From NCBI GenBank assembly GCA_030141605.1, contig JAQGDQ010000070.1, forward strand, positions 222,001 through 286,000: a stretch of 64,000 nucleotides of DNA, written 5' to 3'. Of this stretch, positions 27,700 through 39,800 are shown one piece after another. How positions within the stretch are numbered: position 1 is the stretch's first letter; each line of letters starts with the position of its first letter. Both the position numbers and the translations under genes were made by a program. The notes beneath the pieces are model-generated. The model was not told where the DNA came from. It worked only from the letters and a program-made list of their open reading frames with translations, and did no database searches. The DNA comes from Tubiluchus corallicola (taxonomy: Eukaryota; Priapulida; Priapulimorpha; Priapulimorphida; Tubiluchidae).

Positions 27700-27833
27700 G
27701 TATTAAAGGTGAATTATACTACGTGCGAGATGGTGTCATCAATAACTACGCCTTGGACTATCCGATGCCGATACCTCACGATATCTCCAAACTGAATTTT
27801 ACTTGGCAAAACAGACGTAATGAACCACCCGAT
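27700..27833 (+). CDS. RYK: RYK exon a: start of WIF domain
   Basis: The exon follows a TTTTTTGCAG acceptor and begins with the last two bases of a split codon. It encodes [19 protein letters not shown], then SKLNFTWQ and PPD, and ends at a GTAAGA donor in phase 0. This matches the start of the RYK WIF domain (human ELYYVRNDLISHYAL...FTW). NFT is a potential N-glycosylation site. In vertebrate RYK the preceding exon carries the signal peptide; no such exon was found upstream in the window. Confidence 0.93.
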
Positions 27834-30800
27834 GTAAGAATGATTACTCAATGATTACCAATTATTACACAGTGAATAAATAAATAAACGGAATAGACAG
27901 TTGGTATAGGGTTTAGATGTATTAGAATATCTTTTTTTATATTCAATTTGGCCCACGACGAACCAGAAACCAACATTCAACAGAGGGTCCTGTTAACATT
28001 GATGTTAAACTGTTAATCTGATGAAACCTTATTCACTGTAGAGAAAATTACAGACTTCTTGCTCATTTTCCATATATTCTTAACTAACACTTGGACATTT
28101 CAAGAAGTATTTATTTGATGAATGTCTATCAATGGTAGACACGCGTTAAGTTATCAAAAGGTCTGGTAATATCACTAATAACATCTGTTCTTGAATTATA
28201 GAAGATGTTCACTTGTTTCACACATGGTAAAGACTTTTTTTGCTTCAGATGTATTACACGGTGTCAGTGACGCACAACAATCCACAGGCGCTACATCCTC
28301 CAAGACTCTCTCTTTCAAATCAAGGACATGTACCAACTAAACAAGCAGGTAAACATTGAGGAATAAAAAGTTCTTTGCCTAATATATTAGTCTTATGATG
28401 AGTTGTTAGCTAAGTGAATGTTAACTTAACTATGTTAATATTAACATAACTAACTACACCACTAATTATCAAAATGGTTGCATAACTTGCATTGTATTTT
28501 ATTGTAGTCTGACCCATTTTAGTTTTGCTAGGGACTGTAAATATCTTGAAAATATTAACTTTGCTATTAGTTCTTTTATAGGCCCATACAATAACTGTGT
28601 CAGTGGCAGTAGTGTGTGTGTGTGTGTGTGTATGTGTGTGTGTGTGTGTATGTGTATGTGTGTGTGTGTGTGTGTGTGTGCGTGCGTGCGTGCGCGCGCG
28701 CGCGTGTGGGTGAGTGTGTGGATATACAGTCCAAATTTGTTCTATTGTTCAAGGTATCAAGTTTTAAACGGTAAGAAAATTTCACCAATGATCGTTTTTC
28801 TGATTACGTATCCGAATAATAAACTTTTTTATTGCTATTTATCCATCCTTTGTGTAAAGAGCTAAGAGTTGCCTAGTTGTCGAACATTACAATTTCAGCT
28901 GAAGTAGCAAACCTTAGATGCTATTACTGAACTGACACGAGACGTCCTCTTAGTATGAATCATGAAAAGCACTACTACTCTTGATAACCAAGCATTGCGT
29001 CTAACTCACATCTGAATGTGTCCCACCCATAGTCTGCAAAGAGCCAAAAAGTGGACAGTGAAGTCCATGGTGTACCCTGCGCGAGTTCACAAAAGAGAAC
29101 ATTAACATTCTTTCTCTAAAGAGTCCTATGCTTGAGACATCTAGCGGCGTTTATTTGCGTAGAAATTGATGATAATACTCCTTATACTATACTCATTTAT
29201 TTAGTCTACAATTCTATGCTATCAATAGCAGTAACTGTCTGATGAAGTTTGATGTCTGGCATAAATATTTATCATAATAATGATATATACGGGATTTTTC
29301 CCCACTCGCTTAATTATCTCGAAGATGAAAAATGGCAGCCAGAAGTCAAATAGACACAAACTGCGTTTCATGTTTTTCATGGAAATGTGATTTGCATTTA
29401 CATTAAATTTGAGTAATCATATGAAATGGATCATGCCGAGCCATCCATACGAAATTATTACATTTTCTAGTTAAATTGTGTTGAAGGTCGAATAGTTGAT
29501 GCAATATAGTATTCCCGTAAATAAGGTTTTTTTTCAAATTGTCCAATTTTAGCTGGCCAATGTGTTTTATTTCTAAGTTTGTAAAATTGTAAGGATTGTA
29601 AAATTTACAAGTATTGTTGTTACTATGACCATTAAAAGTCATCTATTTAATAAAAAACACGGAGGTCTGTCTTGAAAGCTTAGGCAATGCTAACATTAAC
29701 ATAAAAAGCTACAAAATTATTTTTTGAATCAGTTAATGTGCTTAGTTAGCTAAAATTTTAATTGCGTAATTTCTAGGTTTATAACAAGCTATGATATAAA
29801 AAAAAGTATAATCATTCTGGAGATTTTTTTGAACCGTTTAGGACAGTTTTCTTGAAATATTTTTAGCAAGAATAACATTTATAATGTATTTATTGTGTGT
29901 TTTGGTGTATTTATGTATTTTACTCCACAACACTGATCTTTCGTTCGGTTTTGTACTTGTTGTCATTTCAATAGCTAATCGTGTACTGTTTTTGTCTGAC
30001 ATGTGCTATGACCTCATTACACAAAGAGTTACATTAAATTATCCCATATTTTCTTCTCCGATAACCTCATGTGCGCCTAAGCCAACACAAAGCCTGTTTT
30101 TGCGTGCTATTACCATACCATAATATCAGTGATTTCATCTATGTTAAATCTTGCTGTTCATCAACAAGGCTTAAGGCCTGACAGCTACACTTTGCGCTGT
30201 AATCCTTTAGCTTAGGGAATTTGTTTCATATAGTAACGCAGGTAGCCGTCGCAGTAACTGTGATGAGATACTGTTGACTCTAGAAGATTGTCTCCACAAC
30301 TCATATTAACTCTTTAACCCCTAGAAATCGCCTGTGCCTGCTTTAGTGGTAATTCTAGCGTCATGCTCATGTCAGGGCGGTCGCTGTCTGCCGACTCCGT
30401 GTCTTGTTGGTGGCCATTTGTGCTTCTAGGCGCAGCAGAAGTGGGAGACGAGGACGGGGATGAAGTTGGTGGTGTTAGGGACCCCAGTGTTGCTTGCCGC
30501 GAGGGTTAATTTGCTTCTATGTTCAGTTCATTGTTGAGTTTGTATGTCGTTAACGCTGGAACTGAATCTGTTTGTTCGGTTTGGCGGCTCTAAGGATTAG
30601 ACAGTAAACCATGCAAGCCGTGCATGTGCGCAGCATTAATGAAGGCAGGACCACAAACCATGTATTCCACGTCTCTTGCTTTATAAAACTAATTTCAGGC
30701 GATAAACAGCAATAAATATGATTACAATCTGATAAAGACAAAAAAGCAATATACTAAGTTAGGAAATCTGAAAAATTCTGTGCTCCGCTGGGACTCGAAC

Positions 30801-33800
30801 ACAAGATCTTCTGCTTTCTGGCTGTCATGTTAACCATTACAGTACAGAAGTACTCGGTACATTTGAGGCTCGGTAATTTTCGTTGTAAGCTAATGGAACC
30901 ACTCAAAGTACATTTGTGGTTATTGGAGGTGTGAGGCAAAGTTTTGCAGTGGGAGTGGGACTGAATTTCAAGTATTAGTAAACGTGATTATACGTTTATT
31001 TTCCCTGTGTTAAAGAAATCACAATAATGAATTACTTTACTGCAAGATGATCAGTTGTGTTTAAACAATTTAATGAAGATCAAATTTGTTATGCACTTTG
31101 TTACTAAAACTGCTTGCAGAGCTTATTATACGACTCTTCCATTTAGCAAGCGTATACAACTTCAGGACAGGAATTTAATAATAAACAGAATGGCTTCGTT
31201 ATCCACGTGATCACGTGATACAAGGTATTACTGGGCTTCAGCGAGAATTTCTGCTGACTCTTTTGTACAGTCAATAACCAGCAAGTCTCTGGAAGAGTTA
31301 TTGTGCTGTCCTCCAGTTCTGAAGTACTTCACATAAATTACACTCTCACTGAAACCGTTTTAATCCATGGCTTCATCACTGGTGTGTGACCTTGGAATGC
31401 ACAAGTGATTGGTCAGTGATTGTTGAATGCTTACAAAAGCTCATCATAATTCCATCCACGGCTGCTGCCAGCATCTCGTTCATCTCTAGGCTCCTAGTTT
31501 CCATTAATGATCAGATGACCTGGACTTGACCATGGTGTTGTTGATAAGAAGCAGGTCTGTTTCTTGATGTTGGGAGTGTAGCAGATAATGTTTTTTCTTA
31601 CAGACTCCGGGTTTTTTTTAGTGCTGGACTATCATCGTCTGACCTATGATTAGGCAAACAAATGAACCGATTATTAAAATGTTACTTTTTGCCATTTCTG
31701 TAATTTGTTTAGTTTTTCGATAGCCTATTTTGACATTTTAGCAAGCTCGTAAATATTGAAATTGCTGCTTTTGCGTAACAATAAATTGCAAACTTGAAAG
31801 AGTGGATCAAGATGTTAAGTAGATTTTGATGACTGACTAAATGTTTCATGTTTCATTGCTTTGCTTAATGGATTTCTGCAATAATCTGGACCAAGTTCCA
31901 ACCAGACTGAAGCCCATTTTTGGGAACAAGTCTTCCCTCTTACTCCAGTAAATTTCAGCAAAAGTCGATTCGGTGTTCTTACTGCGTAGCACAAATAGCC
32001 TCTTCTTAAATGTTCAGGGTTATTTGAAATGCGACTAGTGATGGTAAAAAATGGAGTGACAGCAGATGCAGGATGACCTGAATGGGGCGAGTACTCTGAG
32101 TTTTTTTTAAAGAATGAGTGATAGTAGACGTATAATGCTACACAGTCGAAACTAGTTACTCCTTACGTAAACATTATTAATCCCCCCTACACATGGCTCT
32201 CCTGCAGGAAGGGGTTGAAATCCGTCTGAGCGCTTGGATAATTTCCGAATTAGACGGCTTAGGGATTAGACACAATTCGCCAGTTATGGCTTCTTGTTAC
32301 ATCAGCCGTGGCGGTGAAATTCCTCTTTTCTACTGGCTTCTTCTGCGAACTTGCGTCTTGGCGTCGAATATTGTTCGAACCATGATTCATAATGAAAGCG
32401 TCTGCGGCGAACACTAGGGGTGCTTTGTGACGGCATTAAATGATTTCATATTATGTTGCCAATTCATATTTGGCCGCCTTGTCGGTGTATTGATCGGAAG
32501 GCAGGCATTTGTTAAAACTACCAAATGAACTTGATGAAGATTAGGTGATAAATCATTTTAGCGAATTGTTTTTCTCTCACCTTTTTTGAGTGTGTCTACC
32601 CTCGCATTTGTATGATATCTTTAGTAAAAATTTTCACTATATATATTTGTTGAACATCGTAGCGAACCATACTCTTACGAATGGCGTTCACTGTGGCTAA
32701 GATTACTAACACTGCACTTGAAATTTAGCTAGTTGCCATGTGCTTCTTGTAAATACATCACCTTTAAAAATCATAAAAACGGATTTTATATTTCTTTAAA
32801 TAAAAATTTAAAACTATGGTATCAAACGGTGATGTGTTTGCAAAGAGGGTTGCTGTTATTGCATTTATTTACATTGTTATCTAGAGCTGTATTTATTTAC
32901 ATTTTTTGCATAGGCTCATTTTATTTTACTAGGAAAAACTAAGATGTTAGTTTTATGAAGGTGCCAGTAACTAGCTTTATGTTAAAACAAGAATGACACA
33001 TGTTTTTGTGACAGGATTTAAGTCTCTCAAAATTGACGCTAGCCATTTGTGTTGTTCTGATTATCAGCAGCTAACATTTCATTAGCGTTCAGTACTGTTC
33101 AAGCTAGTGCTGTGAGCACTGAGCAATACAGTTCAATGGACGAAACACAAAGTAATCACCATTAGTCACCCATCCAGTTATTAACCTGATCTGCACGAGT
33201 AATCTTGGTGACATTTTAGCATATGTTTTACTTTTGTCAGGTTTTACCGTGGTGCTGCCGTGTACGGGGTTGGTCAGTGCAGAAGTCGAGGTGAACATTC
33301 AGCTGAACGTTAGCATGTTCAGTGCTTCAAACATCACTGTCTTGAACTTCAAGAGACGAAAGTTTTGCTTGGAAGACAGCATAGTCCATGGTGCTGACAC
33401 GAGCATCATCAATGGCTATGGGGATAACATTCACAGTGCTGATCCGAACAATCTCATTAACAGATATAGAGGTAAGGGTATCTTGGTGCTGACACTGGTG
33501 TCCCATTAGTTGAGGTATAGACAGACTGCAATGCTGGTATTATTGTTGTCGATAGACAGACGAAGACAAGCAATTGTTTCTTGTTCTCTGTCTCCTCTCC
33601 TACCTCCTCCTTCCTTCTTTTCTCTTTCTCTCTCTGTCTCTCTCTCTCTCTCTCTTGCTTTCTCTCTCATTCTGACACTCTCTGTTTGTCTCTTTCTCAC
33701 ACACTCTGTCTCTTTTTCTCTCTCCCTCTCTCTTTTATGCACTCTATCCATATTCTCTATGTGATAGTAGTTATTCTACTCTTTTTTCCTTCCCTTAGTG

Positions 33801-36800
33801 TCTGTCTTCAAAATTATGTCAATTGTTTTTCAGCTTTTTGAATCTAATTAAAAGGTTTGTCGTTTTATTTATCCAATTTATTGTTTAGTTTTGGTTAAAC
33901 AAGTTAATTTCTGGATTTAGCATTCATTTTTGTTTACGCTTTTATTTACTAGTACCATACAACCTCCGACTACCAAGAAGAAAATGCATAAATTATTTAA
34001 TCTGCTCATTATGCAAGCACATTTACAACTTAAGCCATTAACACGTTAACTTAGAAACCATCATTTTCCTCCAGCACTTTAATTTGCAATTAATTAATTG
34101 ATTGCTCAAGAGCCGGATTACTGATTTTAATTTTTACGGTCGCGGCTCGTTACAATAAATTGTGGTTAATCATTGTCGTGTTGTTATTTGCATTATGGTG
34201 ATGAGCACCTAATGATGGCGTGCAGTAATGACAGCAGCAAAAACTGACAAAAAAATGAATTTAGCGTTTTCTGTTGAGTGGATCTAGGGTTTTCAGCGTA
34301 AATTCAACATGTAAAGAGTTTAAACTGTAAAATTTGTAGTTTATATATTATAAAATGATGATTTTTGTGTCTGTTCTTTCTGTCATCTCTGAACTTGGTA
34401 TGGTAATATGCTGGTATTAGGCAGGTGTTAAAGATGCTTGTAATGGTAAATTGCAGTTATTCGCTTTTGAAATGAATACACGTGGAACTTTATTGTTTGT
34501 AATGTCTCTGTTGCGTAGACAGTTTGGGTCTTTACTTTAAAATTTTAACTCATTTAAAAAAATATTTTCACTAGTGTCTCAAACCGCCATTATTTATACT
34601 TTCATTTTACTTGCATTTTCTTACGGTTTTCCCTATTAAATTTCCTAATAATAATCAATTTAACAAATTAAAGCCATCAGTTGGCACAAACTAAACAACA
34701 ATTGTTTTCATACTAGTAGTTCTGCAAGGTTTTTGAAAAAGAAGTATGACCATTAATAAACTTTTAACCCAAGTTTTAGCTCGATAACTTGCAGCTGTTC
34801 GATTATCTCATACCCTTTTTTCAGATCTGACAGCGGCAGCCAAAGATGCAGTCATCACCCGATCCAACAACACCAACGTGCTTTACATTGCCATTGGTTG
34901 CGCGTGTGCCCTTATCTTTGTCATTGGCGTTATTGTCACCATTTATTACATCCGGTCACGCAAGCATAATGATCGACTTAGGTGAGAAAAATTTATTATT
35001 AGTGGCCACTGAAAAAATCTACATAAATTCTTACAACTGTCTTTTCTTATTGCTGAAACAGATCTAGCGTTATTATTCAGCTCTAGGGATGGCTTGAATT
35101 TTTTTTTGTTTTTGATTTTGGTTTGACTGATTTTTAATGTACTAAGTAAATTGTGTTAAAATGTAGGGAGTCTTACTGTTCAATCCGCAAATTTTACGGA
35201 ATGGGGGAGGGGGTAATTTAATTTCTAGACAACAAACAGAATGTTTCTACTAAACGCCAGTGTATTTAGTTCGAAATATAATTTTTTTGGGTAGACGATA
35301 TGAATTACTGACCAGTGAATTGTTTGCAGTTTGCAAAAACTAACAATAACAATAAGAATAAACAGTACACAGTTTATTTCACAGACACAAAACTACATAA
35401 GTACAATAAACAATTCGTGCATCAACAAGTAAACACATCTGTAAAAACACAGGGTTCTTTTTAGGTTGATAAAAAGAAAATAATTTATAACAAACAGAAA
35501 TACAAGTTGTATATCACAGTGCAGATTGAAGCATACATTACATCTTAGCAAATTAATTCAAACCTCTTATTTAGAATCAGATGTAGCTGAAATTTTTTGA
35601 ATTTAGTAATTAGCAATTTCTTAACTTCCGTACATCTTGTTTCATTTAAAATGTAAATTGATCGATAGCACATGTGGATGGGAATTCTGGGGAAAATATC
35701 TGACATTTGGCTTAAGAATGCAGTCCTTTCTTGATAATAAACACTGTATTGCATACTGAAATGAAAGTCTTCTTAGCTAATCGTGTTTATTTAGCTTCTT
35801 CATTTTAGATAACTAGTCCTGAACTAAGCAGTTAGCCTTTTCCAAAGAAGTGAAAAAAGTAGAATTAGCGTAAGTCATTGTGCTAAACTCAGTTTATATA
35901 AATGTTACAGATCCAGTAAAAAAGAGTTTGCACAGTCACTTTTCATTTGTATGTAACTCATGCAGCTTATGTCTTTAAAAGTACTTTATTTCATGTAACA
36001 TGAAGTGGCACAAAGTAATTACCCCTTTGCTTTTGTTTATTATATAATTAAATTTTTTTGCCATAATCATTATTGTTATGTTCATTGTTTGTTGTCATGG
36101 TTATATTCGTTTCAGTGAGGTGAGCAGTAGTCATGGTTACAGTAATCATCATCCCCCATTTGGGCGGACGGAGCCATCGAGTGCTCTGCAGACTCCGAGT
36201 ATGAATGCAAGCTATATACGGTTCTCTCCAGTTAGTGATCTAAAGCCTGTAGATCTGCGCACGCAGATAACTGAGATCGCCATAGACAGAAGTCGACTAA
36301 CATTAGCTGAAGTTTTACAAGAAGGTATAGTAGTCGTATATGAGTGTATTTTGTTAACTGTAATAAAGCTAGAATTGTAATTGATCACCTGAGTATCGAA
36401 CATATTTGAGTTCAATGCAAACAAGCTTTTTTAATTCGAATTTGATCTGAACCTAAAATCAAAGATTCGTATAATTTAGTACTTCAGGTACTTAAGTTCC
36501 TTATCATTAAAACGTCTGAAATTTCATGCAATCAGCACAATTTAGCTGTGACTTCTGTGCACAATTTTGAACAAATTATTAGGGTTTTTGCTACAGAACA
36601 GAATGAAATAGTGTGCATGATCTTTGTGCACATGAAAATTGATAGAAAATCTGTGGGTTTGACTTCGATTTGAATTCGAAATCTTAAAATTCGGTTTGAT
36701 TCGAGTTCATAAGTCACAAATTAGATTCGACACGAATTGGTTTACTGGTAGAGAATACCTAATATTCATCTCTTACATTTTATTTTCACTTCTGCATGCT

Positions 36801-39800
36801 TTGTGAATTGACTATGTTTTTATTCGAGTTCATAAGTGACAAATTAGATTCGACACGAATTAGTTTACTGGTAGAGAATACCCAATATTCATCTCTTACA
36901 TTTTATTTTCACTTCTGCATGCTTTGTGAATTAACTGTGTTTTTCATTGTAAACTGACCAGTATTGTAAAGTTTAAAAAAAACTTGCTTTGTTTCATGCG
37001 ATTCTAATAGAGCATCTGTTATATATTTTGTGCATTTCTTGGTCTTTTCTTATCTATTGGTCCTAAGACGATAACCTAGTTAAGGCAATCTTGTGTAAAA
37101 TTATATGTAAATACATTTGCACCCAACTTTGTCATAAATGTATATTTTACTTAGGTACTTTTGGCAAGATATATCATGGCATCTTACTCGGCGATGGCTC
37201 TGATATGGAAATCGAAAACGATGTTTTTGTTAAAACTGTCACAGGTAAAGTTTTCTATTATTTGTTTGTTTTCCTAATCAGAACTTAATTAAAATGAGAT
37301 AAAATTTCTCATTTTGTGTAATGGTCTGCTGTTTCCAAGAAATACAGTTGTTCTTGAAATTGCTCTCATTTAATGTTTGTTTGTTGCATGTGGCTCCATC
37401 TGCAGAAGAAAAACTTAACAATGATGAAATTTCTGATAATAATGTTTCAACGTTACCTGGGCTGCTTCAGTTTTTTTCAGTTTAGGAATTGTTTTGTCGT
37501 TATATTTTAAAAATAACTGTATCCATTGTTACTCAGCCACCAGTAATGATTCATGGTGTAATTGCACTCCATGCATAAATACAAAAAATATGAACTGTAT
37601 CAACTTCTGTTGGTCACCAATCCTATAGGATGTCTTTGATTATCGTACTGTATTGTATTTGCTGTATTGAGTTTACACATGAAGAATCACAGAAGAAAAT
37701 TGTCAAAAGGCATGTTTTTATTTAACGAGTCATATTTCGTTAATTTATTTAGTCTCCAAGGCTTAATGTCTTCCGTAAGGACAGCAAATTTCAAAGCCAG
37801 TTAACATGCGTTATAAACATATTTAGCATCTGTTTCCTTTTTTACTTTTTCTACGTCAAATAATCGAGAATGTCAAAACAATGGCAATACCAGCACTGGG
37901 GTGAAAACACATCCCTATTAGCTGTAATAATTGATATTATAATCAGAATAAGTGACTCAATGGAGATCAAATGACATCTACCTATATTAGGCAGATACCT
38001 ATTTTAACAAGTTATTGCAGGTTTCGTGGCAAAATGTTAGACACTTGGGGTGTTTTTGCACCCATTTCTGGTGACCAACAGTTAATTACAAAGGGCAAAA
38101 TAAACAATAAATTTGTTATTAATTTGTGAAATCATGCTGTCGTTACGTTAATTTATTCAGAAAGATCATTTGTGCTGTTAGTGCCATCTAGTGAAGAGCG
38201 TTTGTGCTGCTAGTGCCATCTAGTAGTAATTAAAAGTACTTTCTTATTTTTAGAACAAGCTTCAGAAGCTCAAGTTAATCTATTTGTCACCGAAAGCTGC
38301 ATGATGCTGGGCCTGTTGCACAACAACGTGCAAACTATCACCGCCATCTGCAGTGAATCGGAGAAAACGCCCATGGCAGTCTTTCCATACGCATCGCACG
38401 GAAACTTGAAAAAGTTTTTACAGAAGTGCAAAGTGCCCTCTAGTGACGGCACGAGTAATCAGGTAGTCAGACCTATGTATGCTGATGGCTATGCTGAGGG
38501 TGCCCATGTGAGTATGCGCAGCTGCTGGGGTGACTTGCAGTGATGGGAAATCGTTTTTTTGGAGAATTGATTAACTAGAATTCTTACTTTTCGAAGATCG
38601 ATGCTGACTTGATCTTTAAGCATCCATTATATAAACACATTATGCAAAATTTATTTAGACCCGGTTTAGCAATGCAGTGTTTTAGCGACCATCTTCTTAG
38701 AGAAGTTTTGAAGCAGTAGAGCTATTGATTATTGGTATTTTCATCTTTTCTCATGACATAAATTACAACTTCACATCCTGATTAATTTTTTTGCGGAAAA
38801 TTAAGCTTTTCTTCTTCTTAAAACTTTGCCTGAATCCAAAAATGTCAGCATTGCAGACTTTCATTTTGTATAACACTATACCACACAATGAATATCCATA
38901 GTGAAGTTTTCAGTCAGTCAAGTTTCCGCACGTGTTACACGTGCCTGCTCAAAGATGGAGCTAATGTGAAGAATGATTATACCACTTGTTCCATGAAATT
39001 CCTAAAACATCGAGAATGTACTTTTTAATGACTGGGCACGTGTTAGCTGAATGTTTCTAGACAATGTTAGAACAAAATTTTTTTTAAATTAATTGATTTT
39101 TTAACTATGCCCTCGATTATCAAAATCTAGAGGTTCAAGCATCGATTTCTCACCACTAATAGCTTGCATGTTTTGCATTTAACTAACCTTCCAGTTTCTG
39201 AACTAATCTTAGCTCAATTACCTCTGCACTGATGCTAAGCTTCAAAAAGTTAATTATGTTTATCTCAAACATTCTTCCCAAAACGTTTTTATTTTATTCA
39301 GGGAAAATGATGAGAAAGAGTTGTTTATACACACAGTAATATGAACTGTACAAAATGTGTTTTGCCTTTACCACCTTTTTAGAAAACCACAGCTGGAAGG
39401 ATTTATAAGTTTCAAATAGTAACATAGAGTCGCTTAGAAATTTCATTAGATGTTGCTGCCATCTACTGGCCAGGTGAAGATTTTTTCAATCAGTAAATAC
39501 ACTGCACGTGCATTTCTGATTATACAAGCAATGTTTGAGACTCAATTAATGTTTAGGATGAAATTGTTTAAAATTCAGTTTGGAAAAGGAGACTAAATGT
39601 TGATCTTGTGCAATAACGTTGTTTGAACAGTCTGTGGAGCTACTGTTTGCAAATGTAAAGGTATTTTTAGAATTAATAAACCACATCAAGACAGATTTAA
39701 AATTGAATTAGGTAGGTGCCACCTGGTATGGCTAACACTGTTGTGCATTGTTCCTACACTTTATTACATTATTCTGAAAACTTTCCTCTCTTTCTTTTTA

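Larger units (their letters stand above)
28349..33240 (+). other. RYK intron between exons b and c (4.9 kb)
   Basis: This intron contains a (GT)n tract at 28612-28709 and a minus-strand tRNA-like element at 30781-30854. The short reading frame at 32193-32417 is unrelated to RYK and has no recognisable family. I see no further exon. The WIF domain is continuous across exons b and c. Confidence 0.7.

Noticed and set aside
33506-33841. Open frames next to RYK exon c
   Set aside because: CT-rich simple sequence inside the intron; the RYK frame is already closed by the GTAAGG donor at 33472.
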